Positions 7,447 to 15,618 of a DNA stretch of 64,000 nt are shown here, in pieces. The position numbers and the translations under genes are program-made. The stretch is from contig NZ_QDFY01000006.1 in NCBI RefSeq assembly GCF_003347635.1, forward strand, positions 124,001 through 188,000. The letters are read 5' to 3'. The stretch is from Sphingosinicella terrae. Lineage in GTDB: Bacteria > Pseudomonadota > Alphaproteobacteria > Sphingomonadales > Sphingomonadaceae. The notes under the pieces were generated by a model. That model made no database searches and was not told the DNA's origin. It saw nothing but the letters and a program-made list of their open reading frames with translations. The first letter of the stretch is position 1. Each line of letters opens with the position of its first letter.

Positions 7447-8115
7447 ATGGACGATCGCTTCAACACGATTGCGGGCTGGGTTTTGGGGGGCGGCATCGTG
7501 CTGCTCGGCGCCAGCCTCGTCACGGGCGAGTATTTCAAGGCCGAGCGTCCCGAGACCATGGGCTTTCCGATCGCCGGCGTCGTCGAGGAAGGCGCCGGCG
7601 AAGAGGATGCCGAGCCGCCGATCGCCGCCTTGCTGCAGAATGCCGATCTCGCCGCTGGCGAGGCCCAGTTCCGCAAGTGCAGCACCTGTCACACGATCAA
7701 TCCGGGCGGCGCGACCGGGCTTGGCCCGAACCTGCACGGGATCATGGGCGCCAATGTCGGCCATGCCGCCGGCTTCGCCTATTCGGACGCGCTGCTGAGC
7801 AAGGGCGGCACCTGGACCTGGGAGACGATGAGCGAGTGGCTCCGCTCGCCGCGCAACTATGCGCCGGGCACCAAGATGACCTTCGCCGGCCTCAGCGATC
7901 CGCAGGATCGCGCCAACCTGATCGCCTGGATGAACGCCCAGGGCAGCAATCTGCCGCTGCCGCCGCCGCCGGCCGCCGGCGCGGAGGAGCCCGCCGCCGA
8001 GGCGGCGGCCGAGGCTTCCGACCAGGTGGTGAACGGCCTTGCCCCTGACACGCCGGTGGCGGCGGAGGGCAATGCGGTGACGACGGCCGGTCCGGCCGCA
8101 CCGGAAGGCGAATAA
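7447..8115 (+). CDS. membrane-anchored c-type cytochrome
   Basis: A 222-residue class I cytochrome c of the cytochrome c552 (CycM) type. Residues 8-27 are an uncleaved N-terminal membrane anchor. The haem motif C78-S-T-C81-H82 is followed by GGATGLGPNLHGIMG and GTKMTF with the Met ligand. The last 60 residues form an Ala/Pro/Glu-rich tail. It should sit in the cytoplasmic membrane with the haem in the periplasm and shuttle electrons between the bc1 complex and terminal oxidases. Only the ATG at 7447 is consistent with homologues (MDDRFNTIAGW); the open frame upstream is not homologous. Confidence 0.93.
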   Translation: MDDRFNTIAGWVLGGGIVLLGASLVTGEYFKAERPETMGFPIAGVVEEGAGEEDAEPPIAALLQNADLAAGEAQFRKCSTCHTINPGGATGLGPNLHGIMGANVGHAAGFAYSDALLSKGGTWTWETMSEWLRSPRNYAPGTKMTFAGLSDPQDRANLIAWMNAQGSNLPLPPPPAAGAEEPAAEAAAEASDQVVNGLAPDTPVAAEGNAVTTAGPAAPEGE

Positions 8116-8132
8116 GCCCTCTCTCCTCCGTT

Positions 8133-8375
8133 TCACGCGCCGCGGAACAAGGACAGGTCGATCGCGTCGACCGCGGCGGCCATGTCAGAAAATCGCTTCG
8201 CGAGGACTCGGTCGGCGCGGCGCAGGTCCGTCCGGAGGTCGCCCTTCAGTTCATGCCCGAAGGTAGCGACGAGGCCCTCCTGGGCCGAAAGCGCCGACGA
8301 GCCATTGAAGGTCGCATCAGGAATTCGAGCTCTTCCTCGTCGACCGGCAATCGGGGGGCGGAAGAGCGAGAGCAT
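8133..8375 (-). CDS. possible small protein, uncertain
   Basis: An 80-codon frame from ATG at 8375 (MLSLFRPP...) ending ...DAIDLSLFRGA. The C-terminal half (HELKGDLRTDLRRADRVLAKRFSDMAAAVDAID) looks helical and plausible. The first half reads poorly, while another frame there reads acidic and protein-like (EEELEFLMRPS), so a frameshifted remnant is possible. There is no clear ribosome site and no family match. Codon use is less GC-biased than in the flanking genes. Confidence 0.3.
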   Translation of the reverse strand: MLSLFRPPIAGRRGRARIPDATFNGSSALSAQEGLVATFGHELKGDLRTDLRRADRVLAKRFSDMAAAVDAIDLSLFRGA

Positions 8376-8434
8376 GGCGAAATCTAGCCGGGACGAGCGG
8401 GCGCGAAAGCGCCGTCCGGGCGGTGCCTGCCCTC

Positions 8435-9319
8435 TCAGTCGGGGCAGTCCAGGCCGTGATCGGTACCGGCATAGTGTCGGCAGACGCACGCCCAGGCTTC
8501 CTCGGCCGTCTCGCAATATTGAAACAGGTCGAGGTCGTTGGGCGCGATCACGCCTTCGTCGACGAGCGCCTGGAAATCGACCACCCGCTCCCAGAACTCG
8601 CGGCCGAAGAACAGGATCGGCAGCGGCTTGATCTTCTTGGTCTGGATCAGGGTCAGCAGCTCGAAGGATTCGTCGAATGTGCCGAATCCGCCGGGGAACA
8701 CCGCCACCGCCCGCGCACGCAGCAGGAAGTGCATCTTGCGAAGCGCGAAATAGTGGAATCGGAAGCTCAGATCCGGGGTGACATAGTCGTTCGGCAGCTG
8801 CTCGTGCGGCAGGATGATGTTGAGTCCGATCGATTCGCGCCCCTCGTCGGCGGCGCCGCGATTGGCCGCCTCCATGATCGACGGGCCACCCCCGGAGCAG
8901 ACGACGAACTGTCGGCGTCCGTCGGCGTCGGGCTCGACGCGGCTGGCCAGCCGGGCGAGCTTGCGGGCCTCGTCATAGTAACGGGACTTGTCGCGCAGCC
9001 GCTCGGCGATCCGGCGCTGATGGTCGGTCGAGGCGGCCTCGACCAGCGCGTCCGCCTTGGCCCGCTCCGGAATTCTCGCCGATCCGTAGAAGACGAAGGT
9101 GGAGGCGATCCTGGCTTCCTCGAGCAGCAGTTCCGGCTTGAGCAGCTCGAGCTGGAAACGGACCGGCCGCAGATCCTCGCGCAGCAGGAAGTCGAGGTCC
9201 TGGAAGGCCAGCCGATAGGCCGGGCTGACGGTCTGCGGGCTCTCGGTCTGCTGGGCAGCGGTCTCCGCCTCCTCGCGGGCGGGGTGGAAGACGCGCTTGT
9301 GGGGGACGGGATCGGTCAT
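8435..9319 (-). CDS. LOG family (TIGR00730) Rossmann-fold protein
   Basis: A 294-residue protein of the LOG / lysine-decarboxylase-like family. Related proteins are cytokinin-activating or nucleotide-5'-monophosphate phosphoribohydrolases. Two signatures are intact: CSGGGPSIMEAANRGA (phosphate-binding) and FPGGFGTFDESFE (PGGxGTxxE, catalytic Glu). A 70-residue N-terminal extension precedes the Rossmann core, as in the longer bacterial subgroup. It lies alone between a doubtful small gene and the extensin-like gene on the same strand. A housekeeping nucleotide-salvage role is more likely than hormone synthesis. Confidence 0.9.
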   Translation of the reverse strand: MTDPVPHKRVFHPAREEAETAAQQTESPQTVSPAYRLAFQDLDFLLREDLRPVRFQLELLKPELLLEEARIASTFVFYGSARIPERAKADALVEAASTDHQRRIAERLRDKSRYYDEARKLARLASRVEPDADGRRQFVVCSGGGPSIMEAANRGAADEGRESIGLNIILPHEQLPNDYVTPDLSFRFHYFALRKMHFLLRARAVAVFPGGFGTFDESFELLTLIQTKKIKPLPILFFGREFWERVVDFQALVDEGVIAPNDLDLFQYCETAEEAWACVCRHYAGTDHGLDCPD

Positions 9320-9344
9320 CGGGGCGCCTTAATGTGCCGGCCCG

Positions 9345-9992
9345 CTAGCGGCAATAAGGACCCCGGCCCATGTCGAAATGGAGATGGTTGTAGTGATAGG
9401 CGTCCGAATCCGGGCCGAGGCCGATGTTGAACTGGCGGCAACCGCCCTGGTGGATCTGGCGGAGGAACCGCCGGACGCGGTCCGCGTCGCCATTCCACCC
9501 TTCCTGGACGGTGATGCGCCGCCCGTCGGCAAGCTGGAAGGCGGCGACGTCGACGGCATTGGCATAAGCATGCTCGCTCAGCCGCGCGCCCGGGCGGCTG
9601 TTGACGCTGCGGCAGGCATAGGTGCCGAACGTCTCGATCCGGCGCACCGGCGATCCGAGCCACTGGCTCGCCGCGGGCTGCACCACCTCGCGTGTCCAGC
9701 GCGCGAACTGGCGCGCGAGCGGGCAGGTCATCGCGCCCAGATTGGTGACGGGCGTGCCGATCTCGAGCAGCTGGACCGCGCCCAAAGCGGAGCATCCGCC
9801 CTCGAACCGGCGATCCTCGAGCACCCGGAAGCCGACCCCGTCGCGGGCGAGCTCGATATGGCATTGGAGCGGGGCCTGGGCGGAGGGCTGGGCTGGCCCG
9901 GGCCGCGGCGCCGGCGGCGCCCGCCGGTCGCCACGCGGTATGCAGGCCGCCAGCAGGAGCAGCAGCGCCCCCAATAATATCCCCCGTAGCAC
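9345..9992 (-). CDS. extensin-like C-terminal domain lipoprotein
   Basis: A 215-residue exported protein with a GTG start. The signal peptide ends in lipobox LAAC (Cys17), so it is a probable lipoprotein. After a Pro-rich linker, residues 45-215 form the extensin-like C-terminal domain found across Alphaproteobacteria. It contains SEHAYANAVDVAAF and HYNHLHFDMG, resembling the His/Asp metal site of D-Ala-D-Ala carboxypeptidases of the VanY/MepA type, and several Cys that could form disulfides. A cell-wall peptidase role is inferred. It is divergent from serC with 208 bases between them. Confidence 0.85.
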   Translation of the reverse strand: MLRGILLGALLLLLAACIPRGDRRAPPAPRPGPAQPSAQAPLQCHIELARDGVGFRVLEDRRFEGGCSALGAVQLLEIGTPVTNLGAMTCPLARQFARWTREVVQPAASQWLGSPVRRIETFGTYACRSVNSRPGARLSEHAYANAVDVAAFQLADGRRITVQEGWNGDADRVRRFLRQIHQGGCRQFNIGLGPDSDAYHYNHLHFDMGRGPYCR

Positions 9993-10115
9993 CCGGCGAC
10001 TGAATCGCCGGATGGGCGGCGGGTCAACGGAACCGAGTCGAAGCGTGTCCGAGCTGCGATGAACGACCGGCGATTCGCCTCATCTCCTTAGTCTGTCGGC
10101 ATTTTCAGTTCCCGG

Positions 10116-10143
10116 TTGACAGGCGGCGCCCGGACTCTAGGTT
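10116..10143 (+). promoter_or_regulatory. sigma-70-like promoter of serC-serA
   Basis: A perfect -35 box TTGACA (10116-10121) is followed after 16 bases by TAGGTT (10138-10143) as a plausible -10. Transcription would begin near 10149-10151, just before the hairpins of the leader. Confidence 0.5.
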
Positions 10144-10200
10144 CCGCGACGGGCCACGCCGTCCCAACGCGGCGCGTGCTCTCTGCGAGGAGAGTTGACA
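10144..10200 (+). ncRNA. serC-leader-like RNA with sequestered ribosome site
   Basis: Two stacked elements precede serC. The first is a hairpin GACGG / CCGTC (10148-10152 with 10159-10163) with an outer CCGCG / CGCGG (10144-10148 with 10168-10172), which share G10148. The second is CTCTC / GAGAG (10179-10183 with 10190-10194), whose loop and 3' arm contain the AGGAG ribosome site. A conserved serC RNA motif is known upstream of serC in Alphaproteobacteria, and the position and two-hairpin layout agree. Membership has not been scored against a covariance model. If transcription starts at 10149 the outer stem would be lost. Confidence 0.6.
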
Positions 10201-11358
10201 GTGACGATCACCAAGCCGGACGTGCGCCCCGCACGTCCTTATTTTTCATCCGGGCCCTGCGCGAAGCCGCCGGGCTGGACCCCTTCCAAGCTCGCCACCG
10301 GTTCGCTCGGGCGCTCGCACCGCTCCAAGCTCGGCAAGGCGCGCCTCGCCCATGCCATCGATCTCACCCGGCACGTGCTCAAGGTTCCCGCCGGGCACCG
10401 CATCGGCATCGTCCCCGCGTCCGATACCGGCGCGGTAGAGATGGCATTGTGGAGCCTTCTCGGCGCCAAGCCGGTGACGATGCTGGCCTGGGAGAGCTTC
10501 GGCGAAGGCTGGGTTACGGACGTCGCCAAGCAGCTCAGGCTCGACGCGACCATCCTGCGCGCGCCTTATGGCGAGCTTCCCGATCTTGCGACCGTCGACT
10601 GGGGCGGCGACGCCGTCTTCACCTGGAACGGCACGACCTCGGGCGTGCGAGTGCCGGACGGCGACTGGATTCCCGACGACCGCGAAGGGCTCGCCATCTG
10701 CGACGCGACCTCGGCGGCGTTCGCTATGGACCTTCCCTGGGACAAGCTCGATGTCGTCACCTTCAGCTGGCAGAAGGTGCTCGGCGGCGAGGGCGGCCAC
10801 GGCGTCCTGATCCTGTCGCCGCGCGCTGTCGAGCGGCTGGAGAGCTACAGCCCGGCCTGGCCGCTGCCCAAGATCTTCCGGATGACGAAGGGCGGCAAGC
10901 TGATCGAGGGCATCTTCAAGGGCGAGACGATCAACACGCCTTCGATGCTCGCGGTCGAAGACTATATCTACGCGCTCGAATGGGCGGAGCTGCAGGGCGG
11001 CCTCGCCGCGCTCGTCGGCCGCGCCGACGCCAATGCCGCGGCGCTCGATGCCTGGGTGTCGCGGACCGACTGGATCGACCACCTCGCCGTCGATCCGGCC
11101 AGCCGGACCAATACCAGCGTCTGCCTCCGCTTCTCCGAGGCGGCGGCGGGATCGCTCGATGCCGACGGGCAGCAGGCGCTGGTCAAGAAGATGGCCACCT
11201 TGCTCGAGGCGGAGGAGGCCGCCTACGACATCGCCGGCTATCGCGACGCACCGCCCGGCATCCGCATCTGGTGTGGCGCCACGGTCGACACCGTCGACAT
11301 CGAGGCGCTCGGGCCGTGGCTCGACTGGGCCTACCGGACCGCGCGCACCGCCGCCTGA
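10201..11358 (+). CDS. serC: phosphoserine aminotransferase
   Basis: A 385-residue PLP transaminase that converts 3-phosphohydroxypyruvate and glutamate to O-phosphoserine, the second step of serine synthesis. It is the alphaproteobacterial SerC type: [15 protein letters not shown] at the N-terminus, then [29 protein letters not shown], and the PLP lysine K192 in [14 protein letters not shown] chose GTG at 10201 because the AGGAG site is 8 bases upstream. The in-frame TTG at 10195 would sit directly against it. Followed 97 bases later by serA on the same strand; the two are probably one operon under the leader. Confidence 0.97.
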   Translation: MTITKPDVRPARPYFSSGPCAKPPGWTPSKLATGSLGRSHRSKLGKARLAHAIDLTRHVLKVPAGHRIGIVPASDTGAVEMALWSLLGAKPVTMLAWESFGEGWVTDVAKQLRLDATILRAPYGELPDLATVDWGGDAVFTWNGTTSGVRVPDGDWIPDDREGLAICDATSAAFAMDLPWDKLDVVTFSWQKVLGGEGGHGVLILSPRAVERLESYSPAWPLPKIFRMTKGGKLIEGIFKGETINTPSMLAVEDYIYALEWAELQGGLAALVGRADANAAALDAWVSRTDWIDHLAVDPASRTNTSVCLRFSEAAAGSLDADGQQALVKKMATLLEAEEAAYDIAGYRDAPPGIRIWCGATVDTVDIEALGPWLDWAYRTARTAA

Positions 11359-11455
11359 CCGCCGTGACGCCGGTCGCCGGGCCGGCGGCCGAACATTTCT
11401 CCCTGAATCCAGACTGGGTCCCGGCGCGGCCGGGACGACCTGAGGAACCCAGACC

Positions 11456-13033
11456 ATGCCCAAAGTCCTGATCTCCGATAAGATGGATCCGAAAGCCGCC
11501 GAGGTCTTCCGCGCCAGCGGGGTCGAAGTGGACGAGAGGCCCGGCCTCTCCAAGGACGAGCTCAAGGCCATCATCGGCGACTATGACGGCCTCGCCATCC
11601 GCTCGGCGACCAAGGTCACGCCCGACCTGATCGAGGCGGCGACCCGGCTCAAGGTGATCGGCCGCGCCGGCATCGGCGTCGACAATGTCGACATCCCCTC
11701 GGCGACCGCCCGCGGCATCGTCGTCATGAACACCCCGTTCGGCAACTCGATCACCACCGCCGAGCATGCCGTCGCCCTGATGTTCGCGCTCGCCCGCGAG
11801 CTTCCCGCCGCCGATTTGTCCACCCAGGCCGGCAAATGGGAGAAGAACCGCTTCATGGGCGTCGAGCTCACCAGCAAGACGCTGGGCCTGATCGGCTGCG
11901 GCAATATCGGCTCGATCGTCGCCGACCGCGCGCTCGGGCTGAAGATGAAGGTGATCGCCTACGATCCCTTCCTCACGCCGGAGCGGGCGGTCGACCTCGG
12001 CGTCGAGAAGGTCGACCTCGACGATCTTCTCGCTCGCGCCGACTTCATCACCCTCCACACGCCGCTCACCGACCAGACGCGCCACATCCTGTCGCGCGAG
12101 AATCTGGCGAAGACCAAGAAGGGCGTGCGAATCATCAACTGCGCCCGGGGCGGCCTGATCGACGAGGCGGCACTCAAGGAAGCGCTCGAAAGCGGCCATG
12201 TCGCCGGCGCGGCGCTGGACGTGTTCGTCGAGGAGCCGGCCAAGGACAATGCGCTGTTCGGCGTGCCGGGGCTGGTGGCGACGCCGCATCTCGGCGCCTC
12301 GACGACCGAGGCCCAGGTCAATGTCGCGATCCAGGTCGCCGAGCAGATGGCCGACTTCCTCGTCCGCGGCGGCGTCACCAACGCGCTCAACATGCCGTCG
12401 CTGTCCGCGGAGGAAGCGCCGAAGCTGCGGCCCTATATGGACCTGGCCGACCAGCTCGGCTCGCTCGTCGGGCAGGTCGAGGGCCGCCGCATCGCCGGGG
12501 TCTCGGTCGAGGTCGAAGGCGCCGCCGCCGCGCTCAACCAGAAGCCGATCACCGCCGCCGTGCTCGCGGGCCTGATGCGCGTCTATTCCGATACGGTGAA
12601 CATGGTGAACGCGCCTTTCCTCGCGCGCGAGCGGGGCCTGGACGTGCGCGAGGTGCGTCACGACCGCGAAGGCGATTACCACACTTTGCTCAGGGTGACC
12701 GTCATGACGCCCGACGGCGATCGATCGGTGGCCGGGACCCTGTTCGGCAATTCGGCGCCACGGCTCGTCGACATGTTCGGCGTCGCCATCGAGGCCGATC
12801 TCGGCGGCGAGATGATCTACATCGTCAACGAGGACAAACCGGGCTTCATCGGCCGGCTCGGCTCGACCCTGGGCGCGGCCGGCGTCAATATCGCGACATT
12901 CCATCTCGGACGGCGCGAGGCCGGCGGCGAGGCGGTCGCGCTCGTCGCGGTCGACGGCCATGTCGACGAGGGACTGGTCAAGGAGCTGGCGGCGCTGCCC
13001 AGCGTCAAGCGGGTCAAGCCGCTGCGTTTCTAG
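11456..13033 (+). CDS. serA: D-3-phosphoglycerate dehydrogenase
   Basis: A 525-residue NAD-dependent dehydrogenase for the first step of serine synthesis. Domains in order: substrate-binding segment, Rossmann NAD domain with GLIGCGNIGSIVA, catalytic Arg and Glu in NCARGGLIDE and FVEEPA, and catalytic His in ATPHLGAST. The intervening ASB domain (about 320-450) and a C-terminal ACT domain (about 450-525) follow, starting near MIYIVNEDKPGFIG. This is the long, serine-regulated form. Adjacent to serC. A strong hairpin follows about 40 bases downstream. Confidence 0.98.
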   Translation: MPKVLISDKMDPKAAEVFRASGVEVDERPGLSKDELKAIIGDYDGLAIRSATKVTPDLIEAATRLKVIGRAGIGVDNVDIPSATARGIVVMNTPFGNSITTAEHAVALMFALARELPAADLSTQAGKWEKNRFMGVELTSKTLGLIGCGNIGSIVADRALGLKMKVIAYDPFLTPERAVDLGVEKVDLDDLLARADFITLHTPLTDQTRHILSRENLAKTKKGVRIINCARGGLIDEAALKEALESGHVAGAALDVFVEEPAKDNALFGVPGLVATPHLGASTTEAQVNVAIQVAEQMADFLVRGGVTNALNMPSLSAEEAPKLRPYMDLADQLGSLVGQVEGRRIAGVSVEVEGAAAALNQKPITAAVLAGLMRVYSDTVNMVNAPFLARERGLDVREVRHDREGDYHTLLRVTVMTPDGDRSVAGTLFGNSAPRLVDMFGVAIEADLGGEMIYIVNEDKPGFIGRLGSTLGAAGVNIATFHLGRREAGGEAVALVAVDGHVDEGLVKELAALPSVKRVKPLRF

Positions 13034-13074
13034 AGTCTGTCCTGGCCGGCTTGTGCTAAGCAGGCCGGGCGCCT

Positions 13075-13100
13075 GACGCCCTCCATGCCGGGAGGGCGTC
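13075..13100 (+). terminator. hairpin terminator after serA
   Basis: A perfect 10-bp stem GACGCCCTCC / GGAGGGCGTC with a 6-nt loop, 42 bases after the serA stop. No T tract follows. Confidence 0.6.
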
Positions 13101-13197
13101 ACGGCCGAACGCCGGCAGGCCGGCGGCGGAATCTGCGGCAGGGCTGCAACTTCGCCGAAGGCCGCGAATTCCTGCCGGCGCACGGAAAGGAATTCGC

Positions 13198-13590
13198 ATG
13201 CGGCTGATGATGCTCCTGCTCGCCTTGCTCGCCGCGACGCCCGCTGCAGCGCAGCAGCCGGAGTGGCGGACGGCACCGGAATATGACGTGCTGCTCGCGC
13301 CGTTCGACATCGCGCCGGATCCGATCCGGATTCCCGCCAACCGGCCGGTCAAGCTGCGCTTCGTCAACCAGGGGCAGGCGACCTACAGCTTCTCGGCGCG
13401 GGATCTGTTCGGCGCTGCCCGGATCCGGCCTCGGGATGCCGATTTCGTCGGTCCCGACGGGCATTTTCGGCTCGGGCCGGGCGAGCGTCGGACGATCGCC
13501 CTGGTCGTACCGCCGGGTCGCTATCGTGCCCGGAGCGCCAACCTCCTCCATCGCCTGCTCGGCATGACCGGAACGATCGTCGCCGAGTGA
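13198..13590 (+). CDS. exported cupredoxin-like protein
   Basis: A 130-residue protein with a cleavable signal peptide (residues 1-18, cut after AAAQ or near it). The mature part reads like a short cupredoxin beta-sandwich: PIRIPANRPVKLRFVNQGQATYSFSARDLF, GPGERRTIALVVPPGRYRA, then LLHRLLGMTGTIVAE. The typical copper ligands are incomplete: there is no Cys, and only His and Met in the final HRLLGM segment are candidates. It may bind metal differently or not at all. The start is supported by GGAAAGGAA. It stands alone between serA and the small basic protein. Confidence 0.7.
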   Translation: MRLMMLLLALLAATPAAAQQPEWRTAPEYDVLLAPFDIAPDPIRIPANRPVKLRFVNQGQATYSFSARDLFGAARIRPRDADFVGPDGHFRLGPGERRTIALVVPPGRYRARSANLLHRLLGMTGTIVAE

Positions 13591-13594
13591 CCGC

Positions 13595-13630
13595 TTGAAA
13601 CCCCTCGCGTGTATTACTAATATAATACAC
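13595..13630 (+). promoter_or_regulatory. promoter overlapped by an AT-rich palindromic operator
   Basis: TTGAAA (13595-13600), 17-bp spacer, TAATAT (13618-13623) form a good sigma-70 promoter. An inverted repeat GTGTATTA / TAATACAC (13609-13616 and 13623-13630, 6-nt gap) covers the -10 box and the likely start site. That is the classic geometry of a repressor operator. The ATG follows 15 bases later. Confidence 0.65.
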
Positions 13631-13644
13631 AAGGAGACACTGAC

Positions 13645-14142
13645 ATGGCCGACAAGGTGAAGATTCCCAAGCGAGTCGCCGGAATCAAGGTGCCGAAGAA
13701 GGTACGCAAGAAGGCGAAGAAGGCGCTCAAGGCCACGGCCAATCCGGTCGTCCGCGAGTTTGCCGCGGCGGCGGTCGGCGCCGCCACCCAGGCCCGGGTC
13801 GATCGTTGGGCGGGTCGTGCCGCCCGCCCCGGCGCACCGCCGCGCAAGGTCGTCGGCGTCGACCCCGAGCGGCTGGTCGAAGCGGTGAGGGACGCTGCCA
13901 TCGACGGGTTCAGACGGTTTCTCGAAGGCTTCGAGGAGGGTCTTCGCAACGCCGCCGGCGGCGACGAGAAGCACCGCGACGAGGAGGAAGTCGGCGACGC
14001 GGCGCGGGAGCGCCGGCACGCCGGCCCCGACGCGGGCTCGCCGCGGCCGGACGGGGACGAGGGCGATGAAAGGCCCGACGCGAAGGCATCCCGGCCTACC
14101 CGCCCCGGAGCCGGCGATGCCGTCGAGCAGGCGGACGGCTGA
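13645..14142 (+). CDS. hypothetical protein, basic N-terminus and acidic tail
   Basis: A 165-residue protein with AAGGAG eight to nine bases before the ATG. Residues 1-40 are very Lys/Arg-rich (KKVRKKAKKALKAT), resembling nucleic-acid- or membrane-binding basic arms. Residues 65-110 form a probable amphipathic helix (PERLVEAVRDAAIDGFRRFLEGFEEGLRNA). The rest is Asp/Glu/Arg/Pro-rich and disordered. It has no Cys or membrane segment and no family recognised. It has its own promoter with a palindromic operator, so it is probably tightly regulated, and a hairpin follows the stop. Confidence 0.75.
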   Translation: MADKVKIPKRVAGIKVPKKVRKKAKKALKATANPVVREFAAAAVGAATQARVDRWAGRAARPGAPPRKVVGVDPERLVEAVRDAAIDGFRRFLEGFEEGLRNAAGGDEKHRDEEEVGDAARERRHAGPDAGSPRPDGDEGDERPDAKASRPTRPGAGDAVEQADG

Positions 14143-14148
14143 ACGAAC

Positions 14149-14172
14149 CTCTCGGCGGGTCCCGCCGGAGAG
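14149..14172. terminator. hairpin between convergent genes
   Basis: CTCTC-GGCGGG pairs with CCCGCC-GAGAG with one bulged base, between the stop codons of the convergent genes at 14142 and 14176. It could stop transcription from both sides. Confidence 0.5.
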
Positions 14173-14175
14173 TCG

Positions 14176-14643
14176 CTATTGAGCGGGCAGCCGCTGCCGG
14201 GTGATCGGCCCGCCGCGAAGCTGTCCGCGGATTGCGCCGGCGGGAAAAGCGGCGTTGTGGACGTTCACGTAGAAGAGGTGCGACTGGAGGACCAGCTCCT
14301 GCGCGAGCGCGGGATCGACCGTCGCGCAGCCCTCGCTGTGTCCGGACGCGTCGGGCGTCGTAAGCGGCACGACCGGCGGGCCGGCGACGCCCGGAGCGCC
14401 GCGATGGATATGCGCGGCCGTCGCCGCATCGATCTGGCGCGCATAGAGGTTCCAGCACAATTGGTTCTGGGCGGCGTCAACCCGGATCTCGGCCGTGCCC
14501 GTGCCGTCGGCATCGCCGGGGCCGGGCACCTCCTGAATGCCGGTGAGCGTCACGTTCAGGGTAGCCCGCGTCGGCTGTCCGCCTCCGGTGGCGCAGCCGG
14601 CCGTCACGATCAGGGCGCTCGCCGCCGCCAATAGAGTCCGCAT
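14176..14643 (-). CDS. CHRD domain lipoprotein
   Basis: A 155-residue exported protein with a lipobox in TAGC (Cys17). The mature part is a CHRD (chordin-like) domain of about 115 residues: LNVTLTGIQEVPGPGDADGTGTAEIRVD, LCWNLYA, AAHIHRGAPGVAGPPVVPL, and a C-terminal VNVHNAAFPAGAIRGQL. Bacterial CHRD proteins are small envelope proteins without a firmly assigned role. The AAGGAGGG ribosome site supports the start. It probably has its own promoter in the 69 bases before it. Confidence 0.9.
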   Translation of the reverse strand: MRTLLAAASALIVTAGCATGGGQPTRATLNVTLTGIQEVPGPGDADGTGTAEIRVDAAQNQLCWNLYARQIDAATAAHIHRGAPGVAGPPVVPLTTPDASGHSEGCATVDPALAQELVLQSHLFYVNVHNAAFPAGAIRGQLRGGPITRQRLPAQ

Positions 14644-14712
14644 TCTTGTCCCTCCTTTTCCGGCGTCAGGCTAGACCACGATCCCGTCCGCCGATAGCCC
14701 GGTCGAAAATGG

Positions 14713-15582
14713 TCAAGCCGGATCCCCCTCGATCCAGCGCCTGAACAAGGTATGGGCGATGGCGAAGGGCGGCGGCGCCTCGAACGGAGCCCCGGCCTCG
14801 CCGGCCAGCGCGGCGGCGACGCCGGCTTTGTCCACCCAGATCGCGGCCTCGAGCTCGGTAAGGTCGAGGGTCACCTCGTCGGTCGCGGCATCGGCGAGAC
14901 AGGCGATCATCAGCGATCCCGGAAAGGGCCAGGGCTGGCTTGCGACGTATCGGATGTTGGCGACCGGCAGCGACGCCTCCTCCATCAGCTCGCGCGCCAC
15001 CGCTTCCTCGATCGATTCGCCAGGCTCGACGAATCCGGCCAGCGCCGAATAGCGCCCCGCCGGATATTGCGGCTGCCGAGCCACCAGCACCTTCCCCTCA
15101 TGCTCGGCGAGCATGATCACGACCGGATCGACGCGCGGGAAATGCTCGGCCCCGCACCCGCCGCAGCGGCGCCCCCAGCCCGCCCGGAAAGGCGCCGTCG
15201 GCGAACCGCAGATGCCGCAGAAACCGTGACGGTTGTGCCATTCGTTGAGGCTGCGCGCGGCGCCCCAGATCGCGGCGTCGCGCGGGCTCATCTGCGCCAG
15301 CGCCCGGAACACGCCCCAGGCGCCCCGGCCGATCGCCTCGGTACGGACGAGCGGCGCGAACAATGGGGAGCCGCCTTCCAGGCCGAGGAAGATATGCTCA
15401 TCCTCCAGCGCGGCGATCTCCGACCAGAGGAGGCGCCCCTCTTCGTCGAGGACGGGATCCAGGTCGGCGAGGGCAAGCAGGCGGGCTCCGGCCTGGAGGG
15501 CGAGCGAGCGCAATTTCTCCGGATCGAGCCTCAGAAGGTCGGCCCGGTCTATGCCGGCGCCGGTGAAGCCGGGATGGGTCAC
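14713..15582 (-). CDS. nudC: NAD(+)/NADH diphosphatase, NudC type
   Basis: A 289-residue Nudix hydrolase of the NudC family, which cleaves NAD(H) to NMN(H) and AMP and can remove NAD caps from RNA. A four-Cys zinc ribbon (CGICG ... CGGCG, about residues 122-142) precedes the Nudix box GFVEPGESIEEAVARELMEEASL. The family-specific SQPWPFPGSLM follows. It starts with GTG; AGGAG is eight bases upstream. It lies immediately downstream of mutY on the same strand (36 bases from the mutY stop). Confidence 0.93.
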   Translation of the reverse strand: MTHPGFTGAGIDRADLLRLDPEKLRSLALQAGARLLALADLDPVLDEEGRLLWSEIAALEDEHIFLGLEGGSPLFAPLVRTEAIGRGAWGVFRALAQMSPRDAAIWGAARSLNEWHNRHGFCGICGSPTAPFRAGWGRRCGGCGAEHFPRVDPVVIMLAEHEGKVLVARQPQYPAGRYSALAGFVEPGESIEEAVARELMEEASLPVANIRYVASQPWPFPGSLMIACLADAATDEVTLDLTELEAAIWVDKAGVAAALAGEAGAPFEAPPPFAIAHTLFRRWIEGDPA

Positions 15583-15618
15583 GGGAGGGCTCCTCTCTCT
15601 TCCAGCCGGGTCATGCCT

